Shown piece after piece: positions 25,911 through 38,656 of a stretch of DNA of 64,000 nt. The translations under genes and the position numbers were made by a program. Position 1 is the first letter of the stretch, and each line of letters begins with the position of its first letter. Source of the DNA: Calendula officinalis (Eukaryota; Streptophyta; Magnoliopsida; Asterales; Asteraceae); NCBI GenBank assembly GCA_963853835.1, contig OY970832.1:35434063-35498062 (forward strand), read 5' to 3'. The notes under the pieces are model-generated. The model worked only from the letters and a program-made list of their open reading frames with translations, had not been told where the DNA came from and did not search any database.

Positions 25911-28443
25911 CCATGTTACAAGTAATAGGTGTCCATAACCCATAACCATGGTTCTTGAACCATTATAACCACTAGATGTCCATAACTGATACTGATTGCC
26001 CTTGAACCATTATAACTAGTAGCCATGACCGATAGCCTATAGATATCCATTTTACAAGTAATAGGTGTCCATAACCCATAACCATGGTTCTTGAACCATT
26101 ATAACCACTAGATGTCCATAACTGATACTGATGGCCCTTGAACCATTATAACTAGTAGCCATGACCGCTAGCCTATAGATATCCATTTTACAAGTAATAG
26201 GTGTCCATAACCCATAACCAAGACCATTGAACCATTATAACCACTACATGTCCATAACTCATATCGATGGCCCTTGGACCATTTTAACTACTAGCCATGA
26301 CCAATAGCCTATAGATATCCATTTTACAAGTAATAGTTGTCCATAACCCATAACCATGGTCCTTGAACCATTATAACCAATAGATGTCCATAACTGATAC
26401 TGACGGCCCTTGAACCTTTATAACTACTAGCCATGTCCAATAGCCTACAGATATCCATGTTACAAGTAATAGGTGTCCATAACCCATAACCATGGTTCTT
26501 GAACCATTATAACCACTAGATGTCCATAACTGATACTGATTGCCCTTGAACCATTATAACTAGTAGCCATGACCGATAGCCTATGGATATCCATTTTACA
26601 AGTAATAGGTGTCCATAACCCATAACCAAGGCCATTGAACCATTATAACCACTACATGTCCATAACTCATATCGATGGCCCTTGGACCATTATAAGTACT
26701 AGCCATGACCAATAGCCTATAGATATCCATTTTCAAGTAATAGGTGTCTGTAACCCATAACCATGGTCCTTGAACCATTATAACAACTAGATGTCCATAA
26801 CTGATATTGATGGCCCTTGAACCATTATAACTACTAGCCACGACCGATAGCATATAGATATCCATTTTACAAGTAATAGGTGTCCATAACCCATAACCAT
26901 GGTTCTTGAACCATTATAACCACTAGATGTCCATAACTGATACTGATGGCCCTTGAACCATTATAACTAGTAGCCATGATCGCTAGCCTATAGATATCCA
27001 TTTTACAAGTAATAGGTGTCCATAACCCATAACCAAGACCATTGAACCATTATAACCACTACATGTCCATAACTCATATCGATGGCCCTTGGACCATTAT
27101 AACTACTAGCCATGACCAATAGCCTATAGATATCCATTTTACAAGTAATAGTTGTCCATAACCCATAACCATGGTCCTTGAACCATTATAACCAATAGAT
27201 GTCCATAACTGATACTGATGGCCCATGAACCATTATAACTTCTAGCCATGACCAATAGCCTATAGATATCCATTTTACAAGTAATAGGTGTCCATAACCC
27301 ATAACCATGGTTCTTCAACCATTATAACAACTAGATGTCCATAACTGATACTGATGGCCCTTGAACCATTATAACCACTAGATGTCCATAACTGATACTG
27401 ATGGCCATTGAACCATTGTAACTAGTAGCCATGACCGATAGCCTATAGATATCCATTTTACAAGTAATAGGTGTCCATAACCCATAACCAAGGCCATTGA
27501 ACCATTATAACCACTACATGTCCATAACTCATATCGATGGCCTTTGAACCATTATACCTACTAGCCATGACTTATAGTTATCCATTTTACAAGTAATAGG
27601 TGTCCATAACCCATAACTATGGTTCTTGAACCATTATAACCACTTGATGTCCATAACTGATACTGATGGCCCTTGAACCATTATAACTACTAGCCATGAC
27701 CAATAGCCTATAGATATCCATTTTACAAGTAATAGGTGTCCATAACCCATAACCATGGTCCTTGAACCATTATAACCACTAGATGTCCATAACTGATACT
27801 GATGGCCGTTGAACCATTATAACCACTAGATGTCCATAACTGATACTGATGGCCCTTGAACCATTATAACTAGTAGCCATGACCAATAGCCTATAGATTT
27901 CTATTTCACAAGTAATAGGTATCCATAACCCATAACCAAGGCCATTGAACCATTATAACCAGTACATATCCATAACTCATATCGATGACCCTTGAACCAT
28001 TATAACTACTAGCCATGACCAATAGCCTATAGATATCCATTTTACAAGTAATAGGTGTCCATAACCCATAACCATGGTCCTTGAACCATTATAACAACTA
28101 GATGTCCATAACTGATATTGATGGCCCTTGAACCATTATAACTACTAGCCACGACCGATAGCATATAGATATCCATTTTACAAGTAATAGGTGTCCATAA
28201 CCCATAACCATGGTTCTTGAACCATTATAACCACTAGATGTCCATAACTGATACTGATGGCCCTTGAACCATTATAACTAGTAGCCATGACCGCTAGCCT
28301 ATAGATATCCATTTTACAAGTAATAGGTGTCCATAACCCATAACCAAGACCATTGAACCATTATAACCACTACATGTCCATAACTCATATCGATGGCCCT
28401 TGGACATTATAACTACTAGCCATGACCAATAGCCTATAGATAT
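25911..28443. repeat. 2,533-bp tandem duplication, right copy
   Basis: Second copy of 23378-25910. It ends near 28443, where the sequence continues with CCATTTTAC and the CATAACTATGG variant, as in the older context at about 16804. Confidence 0.88.
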
Positions 28444-31400
28444 CCATTTTACAAGTAATAGGTGTCCATAACCCATAACTATGGTTCTTGAACCATTATA
28501 ACCACTTGATGTCCATATCTGATACTGATAGCCCTTGAACCATTATAACTACTAGCCATGACCAATAGCCTATAGATATCCATTTTACAAGTAATAGGTG
28601 TCCATAACCCATAACCATGGTCCTTGAACCATTATAACCACTAGATGTCCATAACTGATACTGATGGCCCTTGAACCATTATAACCACTAGATGTCCATA
28701 ACTGATACTGATGGCCCTTGAACCATTGTAACTAGTAGCCATGACCGATAGCCTATAGATATCCATTTTACAAGTAATAGGTGTCCATAACCCATAACCA
28801 AGGCCATTGAACCATTATAACCACTACATGTCCATAACTCATATCGATGGCCTTTGAACCATTATACCTACTAGCCATGACTTATAGTTATCCATTTTAC
28901 AAGTAATAGGTGTCCATAACCCATAACTATGGTTCTTGAACCATTATAACCACTTGATGTCCATAACTGATACTGATGGCCCTTGAACCATTATAACTAC
29001 TAGCCATGACCAATAGCCTATAGATATCCATTTTACAAGTAATAGGTGTCCATAACCCATAACCGTGGTCCTTGAACCATTATAACCACTAGATGTCCAT
29101 AACTGATACTGATGGCCCTTGAACCATTATAACTACTAGCCATGCGCAGTAGCCTATAGATATGCATTTTACAAGTAATAGATGTGCATAACCCATAACC
29201 ATGGTCCTTGAACCATTACAACCACTAGATGTCCATAACTGATACTGATGGCCCTTGAACCATTATAACTACTGGCAATGACCAGTAGCCTATAGATATC
29301 CATTTTAAAAGTAATAGGTGTCCGTAACCCATAACCACGGCCCTTGGACAATTATAACCACTAGATGCCCATAACTGATACCGATGGCCCTTGAACCATT
29401 ATAACTTCTAGCCATGACCATTAGCCTTCAAATATCCATTTTACAAGTAATAGGTGTCCATAACCCATAACCATGGTCCTTGAAGCATTATAACAACTAG
29501 ATGTCTATAACTCATATCGATGGCCCTTGAACCATTATAACTACTAGCCATGAGCAATAGCCTATAAATATGCATTTTACAAGTAATAGGTGTGCGTAAC
29601 CCATAACTATGGTCCTTGAACCATTATAACCACTAGATGTCCATAACTCATATCGATGGCCCTTGAACCATTACAACTACTAGCCATGACCAATAGCCTA
29701 TATATATCCATTTTACAAGTAATAGGTTTCCATAACCCATTACCATGGTCCTTGAACCATTATAACCACTAGATGTCCACAACACTGGTACTGATGGCCC
29801 TTGAACCATTTTAACTACTAACCATGACCAATAGCCTATAGATATCCATATTAAAAGTAATAGGTTTCCATAACCCATAACCATGGCCCTTGAACAATTA
29901 TAACCAATAGATGCCCATAACTGATACCGATGGCCCTTGAACAATTATAACTACTAGCCATGACCAATTGCCTATAGATATCCATTTTACAAGTAATAGA
30001 TGTCCATAACCCATAACCATGGTCCTTGAACCATTATAACCAATGGATGTCCATAACTGATCCTGACGGCCCTTGAACCATTATAACTACTAGCCATGTC
30101 CAATTGCCTACAGATATCCATGTTACAAGTAATAGGTGTCCATAACCCATAACCATGGTTCTTGAACCATTATAACCAATGGATGTCCATAACTGATCCT
30201 GACGGCCCTTGAACCATTATAACTACTAGCCATGTCCAATTGCCTACAGATATCCATGTTATAAGTAATAGGTGTCCATAACCCATAACCATGGTTCTTG
30301 AACCATTATTACCACTAGATGTCCATAACTGATACTGATGGCCCTTGAACCATTATAACTACTAGATGTCCATAACTGATACTGATGGCCGTTGAACCAT
30401 TATAACCACTAGATGTCCATAACTGATACTGATGGCCCTTGAACCATTATAACTAGTAGCCATGACCAATAGCCTATAGATATCTATTTTACAAGTAATA
30501 GGTATCCATAACCCATAACCAAGGCCATCGAACCATTATAACCAGTACATATCCATAACTCATATCGATGACCCTTGAACCATTATAACTACTAGCCATG
30601 ACCAATAGCCTATAGATATCCATTTTACAAGTAATAGGTGTCCATAACCCATAACCATGGTCCTTGAACCATTATAACAACTAGATGTCCATAACTGATA
30701 TTGATGGCCCTTGAACCATTATAACTACTAGCCACGACCGATAGCATATAGATATCCATTTTACAAGTAATAGGTGTCCATAACCCATAACCATGGTTCT
30801 TGAACCATTATAACCACTAGATGTCCATAACTGATACTGATGGCCCTTGAACCATTATAACTAGTAGCCATGATCGCTAGCCTATAGATATCCATTTTAC
30901 AAGTAATAGGTGTCCATAACCCATAACCAAGACCATTGAACCATTATAACCACTACATGTCCATAACTCATATCGATGGCCCTTGGACCATTATAACTAC
31001 TAGCCATGACCAATAGCCTATAGATATCCATTTTACAAGTAATAGTTGTCCATAACCCATAACCATGGTCCTTGAACCATTATAACCAATAGATGTCCAT
31101 AACTGATACTGACGGCCCTTGAACCTTTATAACTACTAGCCATGTCCAATAGCCTACAGATATCCATGTTACAAGTAATAGGTGTCCATAACCCATAACC
31201 ATGGTTCTTGAACCATTATAACCACTAGATGTCCATAACTGATACTGATTGCCCTTGAACCATTATAACTAGTAGCCATGACCGATAGCCTATAGATATC
31301 CATTTTACAAGTAATAGGTGTCCATAACCCATAACCATGGTTCTTGAACCATTATAACCACTAGATGTCCATAACTGATACTGATGGCCCTTGAACCATT

Positions 31401-34400
31401 ATAACTAGTAGCCATGACCGCTAGCCTATAGATATCCATTTTACAAGTAATAGGTGTCCATAACCCATAACCAAGACCATTGAACCATTATAACCACTAC
31501 ATGTCCATAACTCATATCGATGGCCCTTGGACCATTTTAACTACTAGCCATGACCAATAGCCTATAGATATCCATTTTACAAGTAATAGTTGTCCATAAC
31601 CCATAACCATGGTCCTTGAACCATTATAACCAATAGATGTCCATAACTGATACTGACGGCCCTTGAACCTTTATAACTACTAGCCATGTCCAATAGCCTA
31701 CAGATATCCATGTTACAAGTAATAGGTGTCCATAACCCATAACCATGGTTCTTGAACCATTATAACCACTAGATGTCCATAACTGATACTGATTGCCCTT
31801 GAACCATTATAACTAGTAGCCATGACCGATAGCCTATGGATATCCATTTTACAAGTAATAGGTGTCCATAACCCATAACCAAGGCCATTGAACCATTATA
31901 ACCACTACATGTCCATAACTCATATCGATGGCCCTTGGACCATTATAAGTACTAGCCATGACCAATAGCCTATAGATATCCATTTTCAAGTAATAGGTGT
32001 CTGTAACCCATAACCATCGTCCTTGAACCATTATAACAACTAGATGTCCATAACTGATACTGATGGCCCATGAACCATTATAAATTCTAGCCATGACCAA
32101 TAGCCTATAGATATCCATTTTACAAGTAATAGGTGTCCATAACCCATAACCATGGTTCTTCAACCATTATAACAACTAGATGTCCATAACTGATACTGAT
32201 GGCCCTTGAACCATTATAACCACTAGATGTCCATAACTGATACTGATGGCCATTGAACCATTATAACTAGTAGCCATGACCAATAGCCTATAGATTTCTA
32301 TTTCACAAGTAATAGGTATCCATAACCCATAACCAAGGCCATTGAACCATTATAACCAGTACATATCCATAACTCATATCGATGACCCTTGAACCGTTAT
32401 AACTACTAGCCATGACCAATAGCCTATAGATATCCATTTTACAAGTAATAGGTGTCCATAACCCATAACCATGGTCCTTGAACCATTATAACAACTAGAT
32501 GTCCATAACTGATATTGATGGCCCTTGAACCATTATAACTACTAGCCACGACCGATAGCATATAGATATCCATTTTACAAGTAATAGGTGTCCATAACCC
32601 ATAACCATGGTTCTTGAACCATTATAACCACTAGATGTCCATAACTGATACTGATGGCCCTTGAACCATTATAACTAGTAGCCATGACCGCTAGCCTATA
32701 GATATCCATTTTACAAGTAATAGGTGTCCATAACCCATAACCAAGACCATTGAACCATTATAACCACTACATGTCCATAACTCATATCGATGGCCCTTGG
32801 ACATTATAACTACTAGCCATGACCAATAGCCTATAGATATCCATTTTACAAGTAATAGGTATCCATAACCCATAACTATGGTTCTTGAACCATTATAACC
32901 ACTTGATGTCCATATCTGATACTGATAGCCCTTGAACCATTATAACTACTAGCCATGACCAATAGCCTATAGATATCCATTTTACAAGTAATAGGTGTCC
33001 ATAACCCATAACCATGGTCCTTGAACCATTATAACCACTAGATGTCCATAACTGATACTGATGGCCCTTGAACCATTATAACCACTAGATGTCCATAACT
33101 GATACTGATGGCCCTTGAACCATTGTAACTAGTAGCCATGACCGATAGCCAATAGATATCCATTTTACAAGTAATAGGTGTCCATAACCCATAACCAAGG
33201 CCATTGAACCATTATAACCACTACATGTCCATAACTCATATCGATGGCCTTTGAACCATTATACCTACTAGCCATGACTTATAGTTATCCATTTTACAAG
33301 TAATAGGTGTCCATAACCCATAACCATGGTCCTTGAAGCATTATAACAACTAGATGTCTATAACTCATATCGATGGCCCTTGAACCATTATAACTACTAG
33401 CCATGAGCAATAGCCTATAAATATGCATTTTACAAGTAATAGGTGTGCGTAACCCATAACTATGGTCCTTGAACCATTATAACCACTAGATGTCCATAAC
33501 TCATATCGATGGCCCTTGAACCATTACAACTACTAGCCATGACCAATAGCCTATATATATCCATTTTACAAGTAATAGGTTTCCATAACCCATTACCATG
33601 GTCCTTGAACCATTATAACCACTAGATGTCCACAACACTGGTACTGATGGCCCTTGAACCATTTTAACTACTAACCATGACCAATAGCCTATAGATATCC
33701 ATATTAAAAGTAATAGGTTTCCATAACCCATAACCATGGCCCTTGAACAATTATAACCAATAGATGCCCATAACTGATACCGATGGCCCTTGAACAATTA
33801 TAACTACTAGCCATGACCAATTGCCTATAGATATCCATTTTACAAGTAATAGATGTCCATAACCCATAACCGTGGTCCTTGAACCATTATAACCAATGGA
33901 TGTCCATAACTGATCCTGACGGCCCTTGAACCATTATAACTACTAGCCATGTCCAATTGCCTACAGATATCCATGTTACAAGTAATAGGTGTCCATAACC
34001 CATAACCATGGTTCTTGAACCATTATAACCAATGGATGTCCATAACTGATCCTGACGGCCCTTGAACCATTATAACTACTAGCCATGTCCAATTGCCTAC
34101 AGATATCCATGTTATAAGTAATAGGTGTCCATAACCCATAACCATGGTTCTTGAACCATTATTACCACTAGATGTCCATAACTGATACTGATGGCCCTTG
34201 AACCATTATAACTATTAGATGTCCATAACTGATACTGATGGCCGTTGAACCATTATAACCACTAGATGTCCATAACTGATACTGATGGCCCTTGAACCAT
34301 TATAACTAGTAGCCATGACCAATAGCCTATAGATATCTATTTTACAAGTAATAGGTATCCATAACCCATAACCAAGGCCATCGAACCATTATAACCAGTA

Positions 34401-35941
34401 CATATCCATAACTCATATCGATGACCCTTGAACCATTATAACTACTAGCCATGACCAATAGCCTATAGATATCCATTTTACAAGTAATAGGTGTCCATAA
34501 CCCATAACCATGGTCCTTGAACCATTATAACAACTAGATGTCCATAACTGATATTGATGGCCCTTGAACCATTATAACTACTAGCCACGACCGATAGCAT
34601 ATAGATATCCATTTTACAAGTAATAGGTGTCCATAACCCATAACCATGGTTCTTGAACCATTATAACCACTAGATGTCCATAACTGATACTGATGGCCCT
34701 TGAACCATTATAACTAGTAGCCATGATCGCTAGCCTATAGATATCCATTTTACAAGTAATAGGTGTCCATAACCCATAACCAAGACCATTGAACCATTAT
34801 AACCACTACATGTCCATAACTCATATCGATGGCCCTTGGACCATTATAACTACTAGCCATGACCAATAGCCTATAGATATCCATTTTACAAGTAATAGTT
34901 GTCCATAACCCATAACCATGGTCCTTGAACCATTATAACCAATAGATGTCCATAACTGATACTGACGGCCCTTGAACCTTTATAACTACTAGCCATGTCC
35001 AATAGCCTACAGATATCCATGTTACAAGTAATAGGTGTCCATAACCCATAACCATGGTTCTTGAACCATTATAACCACTAGATGTCCATAACTGATACTG
35101 ATTGCCCTTGAACCATTATAACTAGTAGCCATGACCGATAGCCTATAGATATCCATTTTACAAGTAATAGGTGTCCATAACCCATAACCATGGTTCTTGA
35201 ACCATTATAACCACTAGATGTCCATAACTGATACTGATGGCCCTTGAACCATTATAACTAGTAGCCATGACCGCTAGCCTATAGATATCCATTTTACAAG
35301 TAATAGGTGTCCATAACCCATAACCAAGACCATTGAACCATTATAACCACTACATGTCCATAACTCATATCGATGGCCCTTGGACCATTTTAACTACTAG
35401 CCATGACCAATAGCCTATAGATATCCATTTTACAAGTAATAGTTGTCCATAACCCATAACCATGGTCCTTGAACCATTATAACCAATAGATGTCCATAAC
35501 TGATACTGACGGCCCTTGAACCTTTATAACTACTAGCCATGTCCAATAGCCTACAGATATCCATGTTACAAGTAATAGGTGTCCATAACCCATAACCATG
35601 GTTCTTGAACCATTATAACCACTAGATGTCCATAACTGATACTGATTGCCCTTGAACCATTATAACTAGTAGCCATGACCGATAGCCTATGGATATCCAT
35701 TTTACAAGTAATAGGTGTCCATAACCCATAACCAAGGCCATTGAACCATTATAACCACTACATGTCCATAACTCATATCGATGGCCCTTGGACCATTATA
35801 AGTACTAGCCATGACCAATAGCCTATAGATATCCATTTTCAAGTAATAGGTGTCTGTAACCCATAACCATGGTCCTTGAACCATTATAACAACTAGATGT
35901 CCATAACTGATATTGATGGCCCTTGAACCATTATAACTACT
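27195..35941. repeat. 8.7-kb segmental duplication, copy 2
   Basis: Partner of 15556-24302. A 2.9-kb stretch (24303-27194), itself assembled from parts of the same material, separates the two copies. That layout suggests at least two successive unequal exchanges and not one simple tandem event. Confidence 0.9.
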
Positions 35942-37034
35942 AGCCATGACCGATAGCATATAGATATCCATTTTACAAGTGATAGGTGTCCATAACCCAT
36001 AACCATGGTTCTTGAACCATTATAACCACTAGATGTCCATAACTGATACTGATGGCCCTTGAACCATTATAACTAGTAGCCATGACCGGTAGCCTATAGA
36101 TATCCATTTTACAAGTAATAGGTGTCCATAACCCATAACCAAGGCCATTGAACCATTATAACCACTACATGTCCATAACTCATATCGATGGCCCTTGGAC
36201 CATTATAACTACTAGCCATGACCAATAGCCTATAGATATCCATTTTACAAGTAATAGCTGTCCATAACCCATAACCATGGTCCTTGAACCATTATAACCA
36301 ATAGATGTCCCTAACTGATACTGACGGCCCTTGAACCATTATAACTACTATCCATTTCCAATAGCCTACAGATATCCATGTTACAAGTAATAGGTGTCCA
36401 TAACCCATAACCATGGTTCTTGAACCATTATAACCTCTAGATGTCCATAACTGATACTGATGGCCCTTGAACCATTATAACTAGTAGCCATGACCGATAG
36501 CCTATAGATATCCATTTTACAAGTAATAGGTGTCCATAACCCATAACCAAGGCCATTGAACCATTATAACCACTACATGTCCATAACTCATATCGATGGC
36601 CCTTGGACCATTATAACTACTAGCCATGACCAATAGCCTATAGATATCCATTTACAAGTAATAGGTGTCTGTAACCCATAACCATCGTCCTTGAACCATT
36701 ATAACAACTAGATGTCCATAACTGATATTGATGGCCCATGAACCATTATAACTTCTAGCCATGACCAATAGCCTATAGATATCCATTTTACAAGTAATAG
36801 GTGTCCATAACCCATAACCATGGTTCTTGAACCATTTATAACAACTAGATGTCCATAACTGATACTGATGGCCCTTGAACCATTATAACCACTAGATGTC
36901 CATAACTGATATTGATGGCCCTTGAACCATTGTAACTAGTAGCCATGACCGATAGCCTATAGATATCCATTTTACAAGTAATAGGTGTCCATAACCCATA
37001 CAAAGGCCATTGAACCATTATAACCACTACATGA

Positions 37035-38656
37035 CCAAACTTTGCTGCTAAACTGAAAAATATAGATGGCAAGATTATTGGCAAAAATGGGAATATTCTA
37101 AAGCCTCGTAATGCATTGCGTGGCAACCCGGTGGGTCTTGTGGGACGAACCACAACTCATGATGTAGACCCTTTGTCTAACTCAGCTCCTCCCGCAAGCA
37201 TAGTAAGTGAGTGCCCATCAGATGTTGGTACCAACACCCCTCAATCAGCTGTTGTTTCTAACGAACCTCAACCTAAACCAACCTATGCAGCAGTAATAAA
37301 CAGGAATGCTGATGTATCTAAGGTTAATTTCCGTAAACTTGATTCTGAAAAGTCTAATGATGATGTAGATGTTATGATACCAATAGAATCAGTGAAGGAA
37401 GATGCAAACAGGTTTTCGAATACCCTCTATGGGTATTTTTTAGGCAAACGGATTGCCTTCCCGATTGTAGAATATTATGTCAAAAATGTATGGGCAAAGT
37501 TTGGTCTCAATCGGGTAATGATGAATGCAAAAGGGTTCTTCTTCTTTAAATTTGACTCACACAAAGGATTAGAAGACGTATTGGAGAATGGACCTTGGAT
37601 GATTCGAAATAACCCTATCATCTTTAAAGAATGGACTCCAAATACCACTCTAACAAAGGAAGATCTTACTAAATTTCCGATCTGGGTGAAATTCCATGAT
37701 GTTCCTATGGCTGCGTTTACAGCCGATGGTCTTAGTATCATTGCTACGAAGATTGGCACACCAAAAATGTTGGATGCATACAAGTACAATCTGTTCGGAA
37801 TCTTGGGGTAGAAGCAATTTTGCTAGAGCCCTCATTGAAATCAGCTCTAAAGATGAGCTTAGGTCCACAATGTCCATGGCAATACCCTCCCTTGAAGGGT
37901 CTGATTATTCAAAAGAAGTTATTAGCCTTGAATATGAATGGAAACCTCCGAGGTGCTCGATATGTAAAATCTTTGGGCATGATATTAATAGCTGCCCCAA
38001 AAATGTAAAGCCCAAAGAGAAGGAAGTTAATCAAGATACAGATGGGTTCCAAACAGTGGGTAACAGAAACCGCAAGCACAACTTAAAGTTACGTTCAAAT
38101 TTTCAATATAGACTACTACAATTGATTCGATATGGCTGGTTGCTCCAAACAACCGGACACAAACAGTAATAGTGTAGATAATGGTAACCATTATGTTGCA
38201 CCTATTGTTTGTAATGATGTCCATAATCAGATAAATATTGGGAATGAATGTGCGACCAATAATAGCATAGATAATACTACGCCTATTGCTCGCCATTTGG
38301 TTCCGGATAATATCGTATCTGATTATGGAAAGGCGAACAGTAATAGTGTAAATGGTGCTGCTAAACACCATGTTACACCTATTGTTGACCAACAAAACAA
38401 TGAAAACAGTAATAGTGTAGGTGATGTTGGGAATCTTCAACATCAGGCTAAACCTACTGTTTTTATGAACCCGAAATCATCAAACCAGAATTCTTATGCA
38501 AACATCCCTACATCAAATAGATTTGATTCTCTAAGTGACATGGAGGATGAAGATGATGAAGTGGAAGACATGAATAATGATACATCCAGGTTTATGACGA
38601 ATACTTTTAATAACCAGGGGGCAAGCACTCCCTTTACACATGGTCTTAATGTTTAG
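37035..38656 (+). pseudogene. LINE ORF1 (gag-like, DUF4283 + CCHC zinc knuckle), frameshifted
   Basis: ORF1 proteins bind the LINE RNA. The frame is open from the element's left edge with no ATG at the edge, so the N-terminus is missing. Part 1 (to 37811) contains a DUF4283-type domain, with the segments LYGYFLGKRIAFPIVEYYV, NGPWMIRN and FPIWVKFHDVP, at about 37420-37780. Near 37780 the homologous reading switches to another frame (part 2, to 38169), where RSNFARALIEI and a CX2CX4HX4C zinc knuckle (37954-37995) follow. Between about 38100 and 38132 it switches again to part 3 (38132-38656), a low-complexity Asn/Ser-rich linker with three NSNSV repeats and an acidic segment (MEDEDDEVEDM), overlapping the start of ORF2. 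Two frame changes in about 1.6 kb mark it as a pseudogene. Domain names are from memory of the families; the frame switches are seen directly. Confidence 0.85.

Larger units (their letters stand above)
10228..37033. repeat. 136-bp tandem satellite, segment 3 (longest uninterrupted block)
   Basis: About 26.8 kb of head-to-tail 136-bp monomers, with no foreign insert that I can see. It is organised in nested higher-order repeats (see the separate entries for the 8.7-kb, 2,533-bp and 3,853-bp-offset duplications). A block at about 10.9-11.8 kb recurs at 13.7-14.6 kb (offset 2,851). A 272-bp dimer step is visible at about 11550 versus 11822. The last kilobase (35942-36830) resembles the 3.2-3.9 kb and 8.2-8.9 kb regions, including the rare ACAAGTGATAGG variant. 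Many 60-104-codon minus-strand frames recur; they are copies of the same repeat and not genes. Confidence 0.96.

Noticed and set aside
36845..37153. 102-codon minus-strand frame crossing the satellite-LINE junction.
   Set aside because: It joins two unrelated sequences across an insertion edge; it is a chance frame.
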